Assembly: GCA_964453915.1 (NCBI GenBank)
Contig: CAYVPW010000003.1
Coordinates: forward strand, 1-62,350
Source of the DNA: UBA1259 sp964453915
Lineage (GTDB): Bacteria; Bacillota; Clostridia; Christensenellales; Borkfalkiaceae
Reading direction: 5' to 3'
Length of the DNA: 62,350 nt
Made by a program: the position numbers and the translations under genes. Of this stretch, positions 7,982 through 15,501 are shown one piece after another. Each line of letters starts with the position of its first letter. Position 1 is the first letter of the stretch. Below the pieces are notes generated by a model, which saw only the letters and a program-made list of their open reading frames with translations, had not been told where the DNA came from and searched no databases.

Positions 7982-9244
7982 ATGTTTATCGACAGAGCGT
8001 CAATAACGATAAAAGCGGGAGACGGAGGCAACGGCATTACTTCTTTTTTGCACTTTAAAGGTAAGGTCGGCGGCGGTCCGGACGGCGGAGACGGCGGAAA
8101 GGGCGGAGACGTGATTTTTATTGCGGACGAGCATATGTCTAATCTTTCCGATTACTATTATAAAACGAAATACGTTGCGGAAAGCGGCACTGCGGGCGGA
8201 CCTAAAAATTGTTTTGGCAAAGCAGGTGCAGACCTTATTTTAAAAGTTCCGCTAGGCACCGTTATAAAGGATAAAGAAACGGGAAAGGTAATTTGCGATA
8301 TGTTTACCGTCGGTCAAAAAAAGACGGTATTAGTCGGCGGAGACGGCGGAAAGGGAAATGCAAGATTTACCAACGCAAGAAGGCACGCCCCGCACTTTTC
8401 TCAAACCGGTGAAAAGACCGAAACGAAAAGGGTAATATTAGAATTAAAAACCATAGCGGACGTTGGGCTTTTAGGATTTCCGAACGTTGGCAAGTCTACT
8501 ATTTTAAGCAAAATAACTTGTGCAAAGCCAAAAATAGCAAACTATCATTTTACAACGCTTTCTCCAAACCTAGGGGTTTGCAATTATTACGAAGAGCAGT
8601 TTACCATTGCGGATATTCCGGGGCTTATAGAAGGCGCAAGCGAGGGCGCAGGGCTTGGTATAGAATTTTTAAGGCACATAGAACGCACCCGTATGTTGGT
8701 TCACGTGGTGGATATTTCCGGTGTGGAAGACAGAGACCCTTACGAAGATTACTTAAAGATTAACGCAGAATTAAAAAAGTACGGGCAGGGCGTTTCTAAA
8801 TTAAAGCAAATTATAGTTGCAAACAAATGCGATATTTACGGTGCGGAAGAAAAACTTAAAGAATTCAAAGAAAAAGTCGGCCGTGGCAAAAAGGTTGTTG
8901 CGGTAAGTGCGGTAAACGGAGAAGGGCTAGATCTTTTAAAGAAAGAAATAATAAAGGTTTTGGCAAAACTTCCGCCGTTAAAGCCGCTTGAATACGAAGA
9001 GTTTAACTATGAAAAGCCGGATAAGTTGACTTATGAAATACTAAAAGAAGGCGAAACTTTCGTTGTAGTGGGGTCTTTGGTAGAAGTATTAAAGAGAAAC
9101 GTGGTTTTATCCGATATGCACTCTTTGGCGTATATGCACAAGGTTTTGCGCGACAGGGGTATTATAAGCGAACTGAGAAAAATGGGGGCAACGGACAAGT
9201 CTACCATTATAATCGGCGGCGAAGAATTTGAATTTATAGATTAA
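7982..9244 (+). CDS. obg: GTPase Obg/CgtA
   Basis: Ribosome-assembly and stress GTPase of 420 aa. The glycine-rich Obg fold occupies about 1-157 (GGDGGKGGDV). The G domain follows with G1 GFPNVGKS, G3 DIPGLIEGAS and G4 ANKCD. The C-terminal OCT domain (about 350-420, PDKLTYEILKEGETFVVVG) is complete. The ATG touches the nth stop codon and is preceded by AAAAAGGTG. In Bacillota obg is also linked to sporulation initiation. Gene order obg-yhbY-nadD-yqeK-rsfS is conserved in this phylum. Confidence 0.97.
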   Translation: MFIDRASITIKAGDGGNGITSFLHFKGKVGGGPDGGDGGKGGDVIFIADEHMSNLSDYYYKTKYVAESGTAGGPKNCFGKAGADLILKVPLGTVIKDKETGKVICDMFTVGQKKTVLVGGDGGKGNARFTNARRHAPHFSQTGEKTETKRVILELKTIADVGLLGFPNVGKSTILSKITCAKPKIANYHFTTLSPNLGVCNYYEEQFTIADIPGLIEGASEGAGLGIEFLRHIERTRMLVHVVDISGVEDRDPYEDYLKINAELKKYGQGVSKLKQIIVANKCDIYGAEEKLKEFKEKVGRGKKVVAVSAVNGEGLDLLKKEIIKVLAKLPPLKPLEYEEFNYEKPDKLTYEILKEGETFVVVGSLVEVLKRNVVLSDMHSLAYMHKVLRDRGIISELRKMGATDKSTIIIGGEEFEFID

Positions 9245-9264
9245 CCTTAATTAAAGGAGAAAAA

Positions 9265-9558
9265 ATGCTTACATCTAAACAAAGAAGCGCTTTGCGCTCT
9301 ATTGCACAAACTATAGAACCTATTACGCAAGTGGGAAAATTCGGCGTAAACGATGCGTTGATAGACGGGCTTGATAAAGCGATAGAAAAAAGAGAAATAA
9401 TTAAAATAACCGTTTTGGAAAATTCCGGTTTGTCCCCCAAAGAAGCAGGGGTAGATATAGCGGAAAAACTCTCTGCAGAGTTTGTTTGCGCTACCGGAAG
9501 AAAATTAGTGTTTTACAGAAGAAGCAATAGCGATAAAGTAAATCATTTGGAGTTTTAA
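9265..9558 (+). CDS. yhbY: YhbY-family (CRM domain) RNA-binding protein
   Basis: A 97-aa CRS1-YhbY domain protein that binds pre-50S ribosomal RNA. Family motifs are LTSKQRSALRSIAQTIEPIT, GKFGVNDALIDGLDKAIEKREIIK and CATGRKLVFYR. It has a strong AAAGGAG site and lies 20 nt after obg, matching the usual ribosome-biogenesis cluster. Its stop shares the tetranucleotide TTAA with the stop of the convergent membrane-protein gene. Confidence 0.93.
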   Translation: MLTSKQRSALRSIAQTIEPITQVGKFGVNDALIDGLDKAIEKREIIKITVLENSGLSPKEAGVDIAEKLSAEFVCATGRKLVFYRRSNSDKVNHLEF

Positions 9559-10340
9559 GCTGGTTCTTTTTTCTTTTCTGTATCTCCGAAAAAAAGAGAT
9601 ATTGCCGCTAAAAGCAAAAAAGAGCACGCCGTGATTATATAATAAATCTTAAAGCTCACAAAAAAACCGAACAAACCGAAAATCAAGCCGAAAAACGCAT
9701 AGTTTTTGGCTTTTTTTCTTTTTAAAATTTTTCTAAAAGAATACCTGCTTTTTATAAAGGCTAGTTTGTATTTCTCCGGCGGAAAAATATTATGTTTTTT
9801 CATTAAAGGGTAAAGTTTTTCTGCACAAACGATTATAACCTTATTTCCGAATCTGGTTGCAAAGTCCAAAGTTTCTTTGTTGCAAAAAGCACAAATAAGG
9901 TATGCAGTTTCGCTTTTTGAACCGAGTTTGTTAAAGGCTTTTACCACGTCGGTTTTGGTGCAGCCGTCCGCATTAAGGGCTAAAAAGACAAACGCTTTGT
10001 CTTGGGGAAATAAAAATCCGCCGTTAGTTTTGCTAAAAGTAAAATTTTCTGCATCGAACAGTTTTTCTAAAAAAGAATAAGATTCCGTTTTAGGCATAAA
10101 AGACAGTTGTAAAACTGCGTTTTCACAGTCTTCTTTTTCTTTGTTTTTTAGCGTAGATTTGCTGCGTTTGTTTTTTAATCCCGCAAAGGCGAAAACAGTT
10201 AAACAAAGCGCTACGGTTGCGGAAATTGCTAAAGCAACGGCGCTTTTAGTAAAATAGTTTACGATAAAAAAACAAAATAAAAAACTTATAAATCCCGTAA
10301 AAAGCGAGTCTGACAGAACTAGTAGATAACTTTTTTTCAT
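9555..10340 (-). CDS. Uncharacterised membrane protein with a central cytoplasmic domain
   Basis: A 261-aa protein I do not recognise. Two membrane segments lie near the N-terminus (about 8-28 and 33-54), a soluble middle (about 60-210) contains FLEKLFDAENFTFSKTNGGF and basic stretches, and two more membrane segments close it (about 213-255). The tail is charged. AAGGAG precedes the ATG at 10340. It interrupts the obg-yhbY-nadD cluster on the opposite strand, so it is a lineage-specific insertion. Overall it resembles restriction-like/PH-type sensor layouts only vaguely; no function is claimed. Confidence 0.75.
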   Translation of the reverse strand: MKKSYLLVLSDSLFTGFISFLFCFFIVNYFTKSAVALAISATVALCLTVFAFAGLKNKRSKSTLKNKEKEDCENAVLQLSFMPKTESYSFLEKLFDAENFTFSKTNGGFLFPQDKAFVFLALNADGCTKTDVVKAFNKLGSKSETAYLICAFCNKETLDFATRFGNKVIIVCAEKLYPLMKKHNIFPPEKYKLAFIKSRYSFRKILKRKKAKNYAFFGLIFGLFGFFVSFKIYYIITACSFLLLAAISLFFGDTEKKKEPA

Positions 10341-10399
10341 AATATCTCCTTTTTCGATTTTTCTTATGCCCGTTTTGCAGTTAAAATATACGGAAATTA

Positions 10400-10428
10400 T
10401 TGATTTTAACGATTAAATGTGCGATAAT
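10400..10428 (+). promoter_or_regulatory. Promoter of nadD-yqeK, predicted leaderless
   Basis: TTGATT at 10400-10405 and GATAAT at 10423-10428 are 17 bp apart. The -10 ends 6 nt before the ATG at 10435, and no Shine-Dalgarno is present, so the mRNA probably starts at the ATG. Confidence 0.65.
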
Positions 10429-10434
10429 AAACCT

Positions 10435-11565
10435 ATGGAAAGAATAGGTATATTCGGCGGAACGTTTAATCCCGTTCACGCCGAGCACGTAGAAATAGTA
10501 AAAGCGGCTATAAAAGAACTGAACCTAGATAAGCTGTATATTATGCCAACTTTTTTATCTCCGCATAAAACATTAGTTCCCGCTTCCGCAAAAGACAGGG
10601 TTAATATGCTTACACTTGCGTTTAGCGGTGTGGAAAGAGCGGAAGTTTCGGAATACGAAATAGAAAAAGGCGGAACAAGCTATACCTATCAAACGGCGGA
10701 AGAATTTAGAAAAAGATATATAGACGCGGAAATTTTTTGGATAGTCGGTGCGGATATGCTTGCCGATTTTAAAACGTGGAGAAATCCGCAAAGAATTTTA
10801 AATGCGGTAAACCTGGCAGTTTTTGGCAGAGAAGATTTTAAGATAGACTATAAAGCGGAGCAGGAATATTTTATAAAAAACTTTGGCAAAGAATTTTTCA
10901 AGCTTGCTTTTACGGGTAAAGTGTGTTCTTCTACTAAAATAAGGGTATACTTTTCTTTCGGATTGGATATTAGTAAACTCACGCCGCAAAGCGTTGCGGA
11001 ATATATAAAAGACAACTCTTTGTATCCTGCGGACGAGTACGTGGAATTTGTTAAAAAACATTTGCCGGAAAAGCGGCTTGTTCACACTGCAAACGTTGTG
11101 ATAGCGGCACTTTCAAAAGCCAAAGAAAACGGGCTGGACGCACAACAGGTTATGACGGCTGCTACTTTGCACGATTGCGCAAAATATATGAATCCGCAAG
11201 ATTTTAAGGATTTCGTTATGCCGGAAGGCGTGCCTAAACCCGTTGAACATTCTTTTTTGGGTGCGTTTGTGGCAGAGAACGTTTTAGGGATAGAAGACCA
11301 AGAGATTATAGACGCAATAAAATATCACACCTCGGGAAAAGCAAATATGTCTACTCTTGCTAAACTGATTTTCGTTGCGGATATGGTGGAAGAGGGTAGA
11401 GATTATTCGGGCGTGGAAACGCTTAGAGAATATTTCAATAAAGATTTAGACGAGTGTTTTTCTAAGTGTTTAGAAGAAGAACTGATACATTTAATAAACA
11501 AAAAACAATACATATATTCGGAAACGCTAAACGCGTACGATTATTACGTTAAAGGAAAAAAGTAA
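10435..11565 (+). CDS. nadD: NadD-YqeK fusion: nicotinate-nucleotide adenylyltransferase and HD-domain Ap4A hydrolase
   Basis: A 376-aa two-domain protein. Residues 1 to about 190 are NadD, which makes nicotinic acid adenine dinucleotide in NAD synthesis: GIFGGTFNPVHAEH (the HxGH site reads HAEH), WIVGADMLADF, and SSTKIR at the end. Residues about 200-376 are a YqeK-type HD hydrolase with H in RLVHTANV, HD in AATLHDCAKY, H in EHSFLGAF and the Asp in FVADMVEEGR; family members split diadenosine tetraphosphate. In Bacillus these are separate adjacent genes. ATG 10435 is chosen over the upstream in-frame ATG because it follows a -10 box by 6 nt and begins exactly at the NadD fold. Confidence 0.93.
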   Translation: MERIGIFGGTFNPVHAEHVEIVKAAIKELNLDKLYIMPTFLSPHKTLVPASAKDRVNMLTLAFSGVERAEVSEYEIEKGGTSYTYQTAEEFRKRYIDAEIFWIVGADMLADFKTWRNPQRILNAVNLAVFGREDFKIDYKAEQEYFIKNFGKEFFKLAFTGKVCSSTKIRVYFSFGLDISKLTPQSVAEYIKDNSLYPADEYVEFVKKHLPEKRLVHTANVVIAALSKAKENGLDAQQVMTAATLHDCAKYMNPQDFKDFVMPEGVPKPVEHSFLGAFVAENVLGIEDQEIIDAIKYHTSGKANMSTLAKLIFVADMVEEGRDYSGVETLREYFNKDLDECFSKCLEEELIHLINKKQYIYSETLNAYDYYVKGKK

Positions 11566-11580
11566 AAAGGAAGGATAAAA

Positions 11581-11928
11581 ATGGAAGCAAGAGAATTTGC
11601 GGAAAAGATATGCAAGGTGTTAAACGATCACAAAGCGGAAGACGTGGTTTTGATGGACGTAAGGGGTAAAACCGAAATAGCGGATTATTACGTTGTTGCC
11701 AGTGGCAGAGCGAAAACGCATACGCGTTCTTTAATAGAGCATGTTGACGAAGAAATGGAAAAACTAGGCGTTTGCCCTACGAGAAGCGAAGGCGTAAAAG
11801 AAGGCAGATGGGCGGTTTTAGATTACGGTGACGTTTTGGTGCACATATTTAACGACGAATCCAGAGTTTTATATCATTTAGAAAAACTTTGGGGGGACGA
11901 AAAAAACATAACCAGATTTGACGATTAA
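11581..11928 (+). CDS. rsfS: Ribosomal silencing factor RsfS
   Basis: A 115-aa protein that binds L14 and prevents 50S-30S joining in starvation. Family motifs: DHKAEDVVLMDVRGKTEIAD, YYVVASGRAKTHTRSLIEHV, EGVKEGRWAVLDYGDVLVHI and the terminal YHLEKLWGD. It has a GGAAGG ribosome site and lies 15 nt after the nadD-yqeK fusion, in the expected order. Its TAA overlaps the stop of the convergent small membrane gene through TTAA. Confidence 0.96.
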   Translation: MEAREFAEKICKVLNDHKAEDVVLMDVRGKTEIADYYVVASGRAKTHTRSLIEHVDEEMEKLGVCPTRSEGVKEGRWAVLDYGDVLVHIFNDESRVLYHLEKLWGDEKNITRFDD

Positions 11929-12173
11929 GAAGACTTTTTAACGTATATCCTGTCTATTTCTTCGGGATTTATTTCTATGCTTCTTACCGCCTGCGGTTTT
12001 TCGGTGGCGGTGGGGGATTTGTGTTTTCGTTTTTTCTTGGGCGGGGTTTTGACCATTGCGCTTTTTGCAAAAAGCCAAACGGTTTTTAAGCCGACGACCA
12101 AAAGAAAACAAAAGACAAACAGCAACAAAGAGCAGGTAAACCCGAGAATGGGCGATGCCGATAAAAGATTCAT
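11925..12173 (-). CDS. Small single-span membrane protein with a basic tail
   Basis: An 82-aa predicted protein with one strong membrane segment (about 10-35) followed by a Lys/Pro-rich basic tail (VKTPPKKKRKHKS) and a short acidic end. The ATG at 12173 has AGGAG 8 nt upstream, which selects this frame over a longer overlapping one. I do not recognise a family. It is convergent with rsfS, sharing TTAA. The basic tail could contact lipid head groups or nucleic acid; this is inference. Confidence 0.65.
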   Translation of the reverse strand: MNLLSASPILGFTCSLLLFVFCFLLVVGLKTVWLFAKSAMVKTPPKKKRKHKSPTATEKPQAVRSIEINPEEIDRIYVKKSS

Positions 12174-12271
12174 AAATTTTTCTCCTAAGTATATTTTTGC
12201 ATGAGAAATTTACTTTTTTATCGGAGTAATTGTTGATAATTGATAAATTATGAGTAAAAGGAGGCACCCCC

Positions 12272-13201
12272 GTGTTTTTTGATAAGGACGAAAAGAGATT
12301 GAATCCCGAAAAGGACGATATGCCGGATTTAATTTCGGAAATTTACGAAGAGAATTTAGAAAAAACGGAACTTACGGTTGTAGAAACTTTGCCGGAAAAG
12401 CGAGATAAAAAGACTGTAAAAGGCGGGAAAGAAGATTTTAGCGCCTTTTTAGCTCTTGCGGATTTACTTAATACTTCCGTGGAAAAGGTAAAGGACGAGT
12501 GTTGCCTTTTTCAACTTAGAAAACTTATGGCAAGGCTTGGAAAAGTCGTCGTGAGGTACGACGTATCCGATGCGAAAATAGGAAAGATAATAAAAAATTG
12601 CCTTAATTTGGAAATAAGCGAGGTGTTGGTTTCTCCCGTTTATTTAAACGCATGCTTGCGTCAAACGCAAAAGCATAAACTTGAAAAGCAAAGAGTATGT
12701 GCGTTTATTGATTTTCCTTTTGGAGAAAGTTCTTTAAAAGGTAAAATTACGGACTTGAAAAACAGTTTGAATTTCGGTGTAGACGGCGCAACGGTTATGA
12801 TGCCTAACGTTTTGCTTTCTAGCGAAAAAATAAAAGTGTTTAAGCGTCAAGTAAAAAAATTCGGCAGGGTTTCAAAAAAGGAAACGGGCGTTGCGGTTAA
12901 CGCTACCGATTTAACGGAAGAGAGTATAAAAAGCGCAATAAAGGCTGTTGATAAAACCAAACTGTCTTTTATCACTTTTGTATTCGGCGACAGTACGGAA
13001 GAAGAAATTAAGGCTAAAATAAAGGCTATTTATAAGTATAAAGGCAAAAAACAAGTAAATATTTTGGGCAACGTAAGCACTCCGGAAGCGGTTATGGCGC
13101 TATTTAAGATGGGTGTGGACAGAATTCTTACCCCTTATGCGGACGAAATAGGAAAAGAACTTGTTAAACGCTTTAAAATTAAAAGCATAAAATTTGTTTA
13201 A
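12272..13201 (+). CDS. Divergent DeoC-like TIM-barrel protein, probably not an active aldolase
   Basis: A 309-aa protein starting at GTG 12272, 7 nt after a near-perfect AAGGAGG. After a charged N-terminal extension of about 55 residues, the rest resembles the deoxyribose-phosphate aldolase fold: VCAFIDFPFGESSLKGKITD then LNFGVDGATVMMPNVLL matches the DeoC strand FPLG... and the D-x-V/M-x-N region. The end, VNILGNVSTPEAVMALFKMGVDRI, matches the phosphate-binding strand (KASGGI...A..GA.RIG). The Schiff-base Lys strand (VKTSTGF in DeoC) reads LSFITFVFGDS, with no Lys. It is therefore probably a degenerate or repurposed paralogue. It stands alone before the FMN riboswitch. Confidence 0.6.
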   Translation: MFFDKDEKRLNPEKDDMPDLISEIYEENLEKTELTVVETLPEKRDKKTVKGGKEDFSAFLALADLLNTSVEKVKDECCLFQLRKLMARLGKVVVRYDVSDAKIGKIIKNCLNLEISEVLVSPVYLNACLRQTQKHKLEKQRVCAFIDFPFGESSLKGKITDLKNSLNFGVDGATVMMPNVLLSSEKIKVFKRQVKKFGRVSKKETGVAVNATDLTEESIKSAIKAVDKTKLSFITFVFGDSTEEEIKAKIKAIYKYKGKKQVNILGNVSTPEAVMALFKMGVDRILTPYADEIGKELVKRFKIKSIKFV

Positions 13202-13206
13202 AATAC

Positions 13207-13235
13207 TTTACAAAGGGCGAGTGGAGTATTATTAT
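13207..13235 (+). promoter_or_regulatory. Promoter of the FMN-riboswitch operon
   Basis: TTTACA at 13207-13212 and TATTAT at 13230-13235 are 17 bp apart. The predicted start near 13242 lies just before the riboswitch. Confidence 0.65.
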
Positions 13236-13256
13236 TTTAATGTCTGAATAAAAAAT

Positions 13257-13360
13257 TTCTTGGGGCGGGGCGAAAATCCCCACCGGCAGTATAGTCTGCG
13301 AGTCGAAAGATTGATTCGGTGAAATTCCGAAACCGACGGTATAGTCCGGATGGAAAAGAA
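13257..13360 (+). promoter_or_regulatory. FMN riboswitch (RFN element)
   Basis: The conserved core is plain: GGGGCGGGGCGAAAATCCCC at the 5' side, ACCGGCAGTATAGTC, GATTCGGTGAAATTCCGAA, CCGACGGTATAGTCCGGATG and closing AAAGAA, with P1 formed by TTCT (13257-13260) and AGAA (13357-13360). It senses flavin mononucleotide. Downstream are a terminator-like hairpin (13363-13400) and a second hairpin over the ribosome binding site (13408-13427). The regulated gene begins with the riboflavin transporter RibU, as expected. Confidence 0.95.
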
Positions 13361-13362
13361 AA

Positions 13363-13400
13363 GGTTTTTTTCACACGGCGAAAAACCGCTTTTGTTTTTA
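13363..13400 (+). terminator. Riboswitch expression platform: terminator hairpin
   Basis: GGTTTTT(TT)C pairs with GAAAAACC across a 7-nt loop (with two bulged T) and is followed by GCTTTTGTTTTT. A second stem, CGCCCCT 13408-13414 with AGGGGCG 13421-13427, covers the AGGGG ribosome site of the next gene, so FMN may act on both transcription and translation. Confidence 0.6.
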
Positions 13401-13434
13401 AGTATTGCGCCCCTAAAGAAAGGGGCGTTATTTT

Positions 13435-14427
13435 ATGAAAGAAACTATTAACACTAAAACGATTGCGGGAACGGCGATTTTTGCCGCTTTGTCTTTTGTG
13501 TTCTATTTGTTAGAGATTCCTATATTTGCGGGAACTCCGGCATCTTTTTTAGAGTTAGACTTATCTAATGTGTTCGTTATGCTTGCGGGGTTTATGTACG
13601 GACCTATTTCCGCAACGGTGATTACCGTTATAAAAGAGTCTATTCACATTGCAATAGGAAGCACCGGCGGTGTGGGTGAACTTGCCAACGTTTTAATTAC
13701 TTTATCTTACGTGTTGCTACCGTCTATATTATATCGCTATAAAAAAGGCATTAAAACGGTTATTGTTTCTTTAAGCATTGCTTGCATAATACAAACGGGA
13801 ATATCTTTGCTTGTAAATAAGTTTGTTAACTTTCCGTTTTTTACGGGAAGCGCACCGTTTATTACAACGGAAAACTCTAACGCAATGTTCGGCGCGCTTT
13901 ATCCCTACGTTTTAGGCTTTAACGCAATAAAAAGCGTGGTTATATCGGTAATTACCGTGCTTTTATATAAAAGAGTGTCTTATTTGTTTAAAAAAATCAA
14001 TTTACAAAATTCTTATGAAAAAAATATAATAAACGAATATTTTAGCGATAGTGCGGAGCAAACGGAAGAGATTGCGTTTGAATATGCTAAAACGCTTAAA
14101 GACGGAGACGTTGTGTTGCTTTCCGGCGATATGGGCGCAGGAAAAACGGTTTTTGTAAAGGGCGTTGCAAAGTATTTCGGGCTAGAAGGCGTGACAAGTC
14201 CTACTTACGCTTATTTAAACGTTTACGGGGATAAAATTTATCACTACGATTGTTATAGGCTTTCTTGCGGAGAAGATGCGGAAAGATTAGGACTTACGGA
14301 TTATTTCGGCGGAGATAATATTTGTATAATAGAATGGGCGGAAAATATAGAAGACGTGCTTCCGCAAAAAGTAAAAAAAGTTAAAATAGAAAAAATTAGC
14401 GAGAACGAAAGAAGAATAACATTATGA
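13435..14427 (+). CDS. ribU: RibU-TsaE in one ORF: riboflavin ECF transporter S component joined to t6A ATPase
   Basis: One 330-aa reading frame carries two unrelated proteins. Residues 1 to about 188 are RibU, the riboflavin-binding S component of an ECF transporter, with about five or six membrane spans and the family pattern FLELDLSNVFVMLAGFMYGP. Residues about 200-330 are TsaE, the ATPase of the TsaBDE complex for tRNA t6A37: Walker A GDMGAGKT 231-238, SPTYAYLNVY, IYHYDCYRL and CIIEWAEN. The join lies on a run of seven A (14018-14024). With eight A, RibU would end shortly after and TsaE would begin at ATG 14015 (MKKNIINEYF). A natural fusion, transcript slippage or a one-base sequence error are all possible. 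Its last 4 nt overlap tsaB as ATGA. Confidence 0.85.
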   Translation: MKETINTKTIAGTAIFAALSFVFYLLEIPIFAGTPASFLELDLSNVFVMLAGFMYGPISATVITVIKESIHIAIGSTGGVGELANVLITLSYVLLPSILYRYKKGIKTVIVSLSIACIIQTGISLLVNKFVNFPFFTGSAPFITTENSNAMFGALYPYVLGFNAIKSVVISVITVLLYKRVSYLFKKINLQNSYEKNIINEYFSDSAEQTEEIAFEYAKTLKDGDVVLLSGDMGAGKTVFVKGVAKYFGLEGVTSPTYAYLNVYGDKIYHYDCYRLSCGEDAERLGLTDYFGGDNICIIEWAENIEDVLPQKVKKVKIEKISENERRITL

Positions 14428-15032
14428 AATATCTTGCGTTAGATACAAGCGGTAAAAATCTTACCGTAATAGCGGTAAACGGCGAAAAGGAATACGTTTA
14501 TTTTGACGAAGAGTGCGGAGTAAACCATTCTGTTGCCGTTATGGATAAAATAGACGAAGCGTTAAAGGGCGCAAATTTAGATTTAGAAGATGCGGATTTT
14601 ATAGCGTGCGTAGTCGGTGCGGGCTCTTTTACGGGCATAAGGATAGGCGTTTCCACCGTAAAGGCACTTTGTTTTGCACACAAAAAACCGTGTTTATCCA
14701 TAACTTCGTTCGATACGATTGCATATAATAAAGAAGCGGGCAAGGTTTTTGCTGTGATAGACGCAAAGCACGGCAGTTTTTACGCTTGCGGATACGAAAA
14801 CGGAAAGGTTTCCGTTCCGCCTTGCTTTATATCTAAAGAAGAATTGTTGAAATTATCAAAGGGGTATAAACTTTTGTCTTTCGAGTCGATTGAAGGATTA
14901 AAGACTAAAAAGGTTTCCGTTTGCGAAGGGCTGAAAAAGGCGATTGAACGCTTTTTTGATAACGCAAGTTTAGACTTAGAGAGTTTAGTTCCGCTTTATA
15001 TAAGAAAAAGTCAGGCGGAAGAGGGTAGATGA
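14424..15032 (+). CDS. tsaB: tRNA t6A biosynthesis protein TsaB
   Basis: A 202-aa ASKHA-fold protein, scaffold of the TsaBDE complex that makes threonylcarbamoyladenosine in tRNA. Motifs: MKYLALDTSGKNLTV, ECGVNHSVAVMDKIDEAL, the highly conserved GAGSFTGIRIGVSTVKALC and SITSFDTIAY. It is slightly shorter than the usual 220-235 aa at the C-terminus. ATGA overlaps with the TsaE frame before it and with rimI after it indicate translational coupling. TsaD is not in the window. Confidence 0.95.
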   Translation: MKYLALDTSGKNLTVIAVNGEKEYVYFDEECGVNHSVAVMDKIDEALKGANLDLEDADFIACVVGAGSFTGIRIGVSTVKALCFAHKKPCLSITSFDTIAYNKEAGKVFAVIDAKHGSFYACGYENGKVSVPPCFISKEELLKLSKGYKLLSFESIEGLKTKKVSVCEGLKKAIERFFDNASLDLESLVPLYIRKSQAEEGR

Positions 15033-15466
15033 AAATAGTTCCTTTATCAAAAGAACATATCCCGTTTTTGGTGTGTGCAAAAAACCGAGATTTTTTGGAT
15101 GGGTGGGGAGAAAACGCATTGAATTCCGCCTTTGAAAGTCAAAGATTTTTCGGGTTTGTTGCGGTTGACGGTGATGATTATTGCGGTTTTATCACTTGCT
15201 CTTTTACTTCTTTCGATGCGGATATAGAAAGCGTTTACGTTGTAAAAGAAAAAAGAAGAAACGGAGTTGCCCGTATACTGATAAACAGGATTACGGAAGC
15301 GGTAAAAGAAAATGGGCTAGAAGGCATTTTTTTAGAAGTGAGAGAATCTAACGCTCCTGCAATAAAATTGTATGAAGGTGCGGGGTTTGTAAAGATTTCC
15401 GTAAGAAAAAAATATTATTCGGACGGAGAAAATGCCGTTATAATGAAAAAGGAGATAAAAGTATAA
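15029..15466 (+). CDS. rimI: Ribosomal protein S18-alanine N-acetyltransferase family (RimI)
   Basis: A 145-aa GNAT acetyltransferase. The acetyl-CoA site is EKRRNGVARILINRI (R/Q-x-x-G-x-G/A pattern), preceded by DIESVYVV and followed by the RimI signature FLEVRESNAPAIKLYEGAGF and YYSDGENAVIMKK. It is coupled to tsaB by an ATGA overlap, the common tsaE-tsaB-rimI order. Substrate is assumed to be S18 by family; other N-terminal targets are possible. Confidence 0.93.
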   Translation: MKIVPLSKEHIPFLVCAKNRDFLDGWGENALNSAFESQRFFGFVAVDGDDYCGFITCSFTSFDADIESVYVVKEKRRNGVARILINRITEAVKENGLEGIFLEVRESNAPAIKLYEGAGFVKISVRKKYYSDGENAVIMKKEIKV

Positions 15467-15501
15467 GCGCAAAAAACGGTTTTACGCAAGAAAAAAAAGA
15501 C

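Noticed and set aside
11938..12267. 109-aa minus frame overlapping the small membrane gene
   Set aside because: The overlapping 82-aa frame has a proper AGGAG site, a membrane segment and a TTAA shared stop; the longer frame is basic and lacks these.
14001..14030. TTTACA-18-TATAAT at the RibU-TsaE junction as a definite promoter
   Set aside because: The hexamers fit, but the region is part of a reading frame, is extremely AT-rich, and a start near 14037 would exclude the likely TsaE ATG; noted but not listed as a feature.
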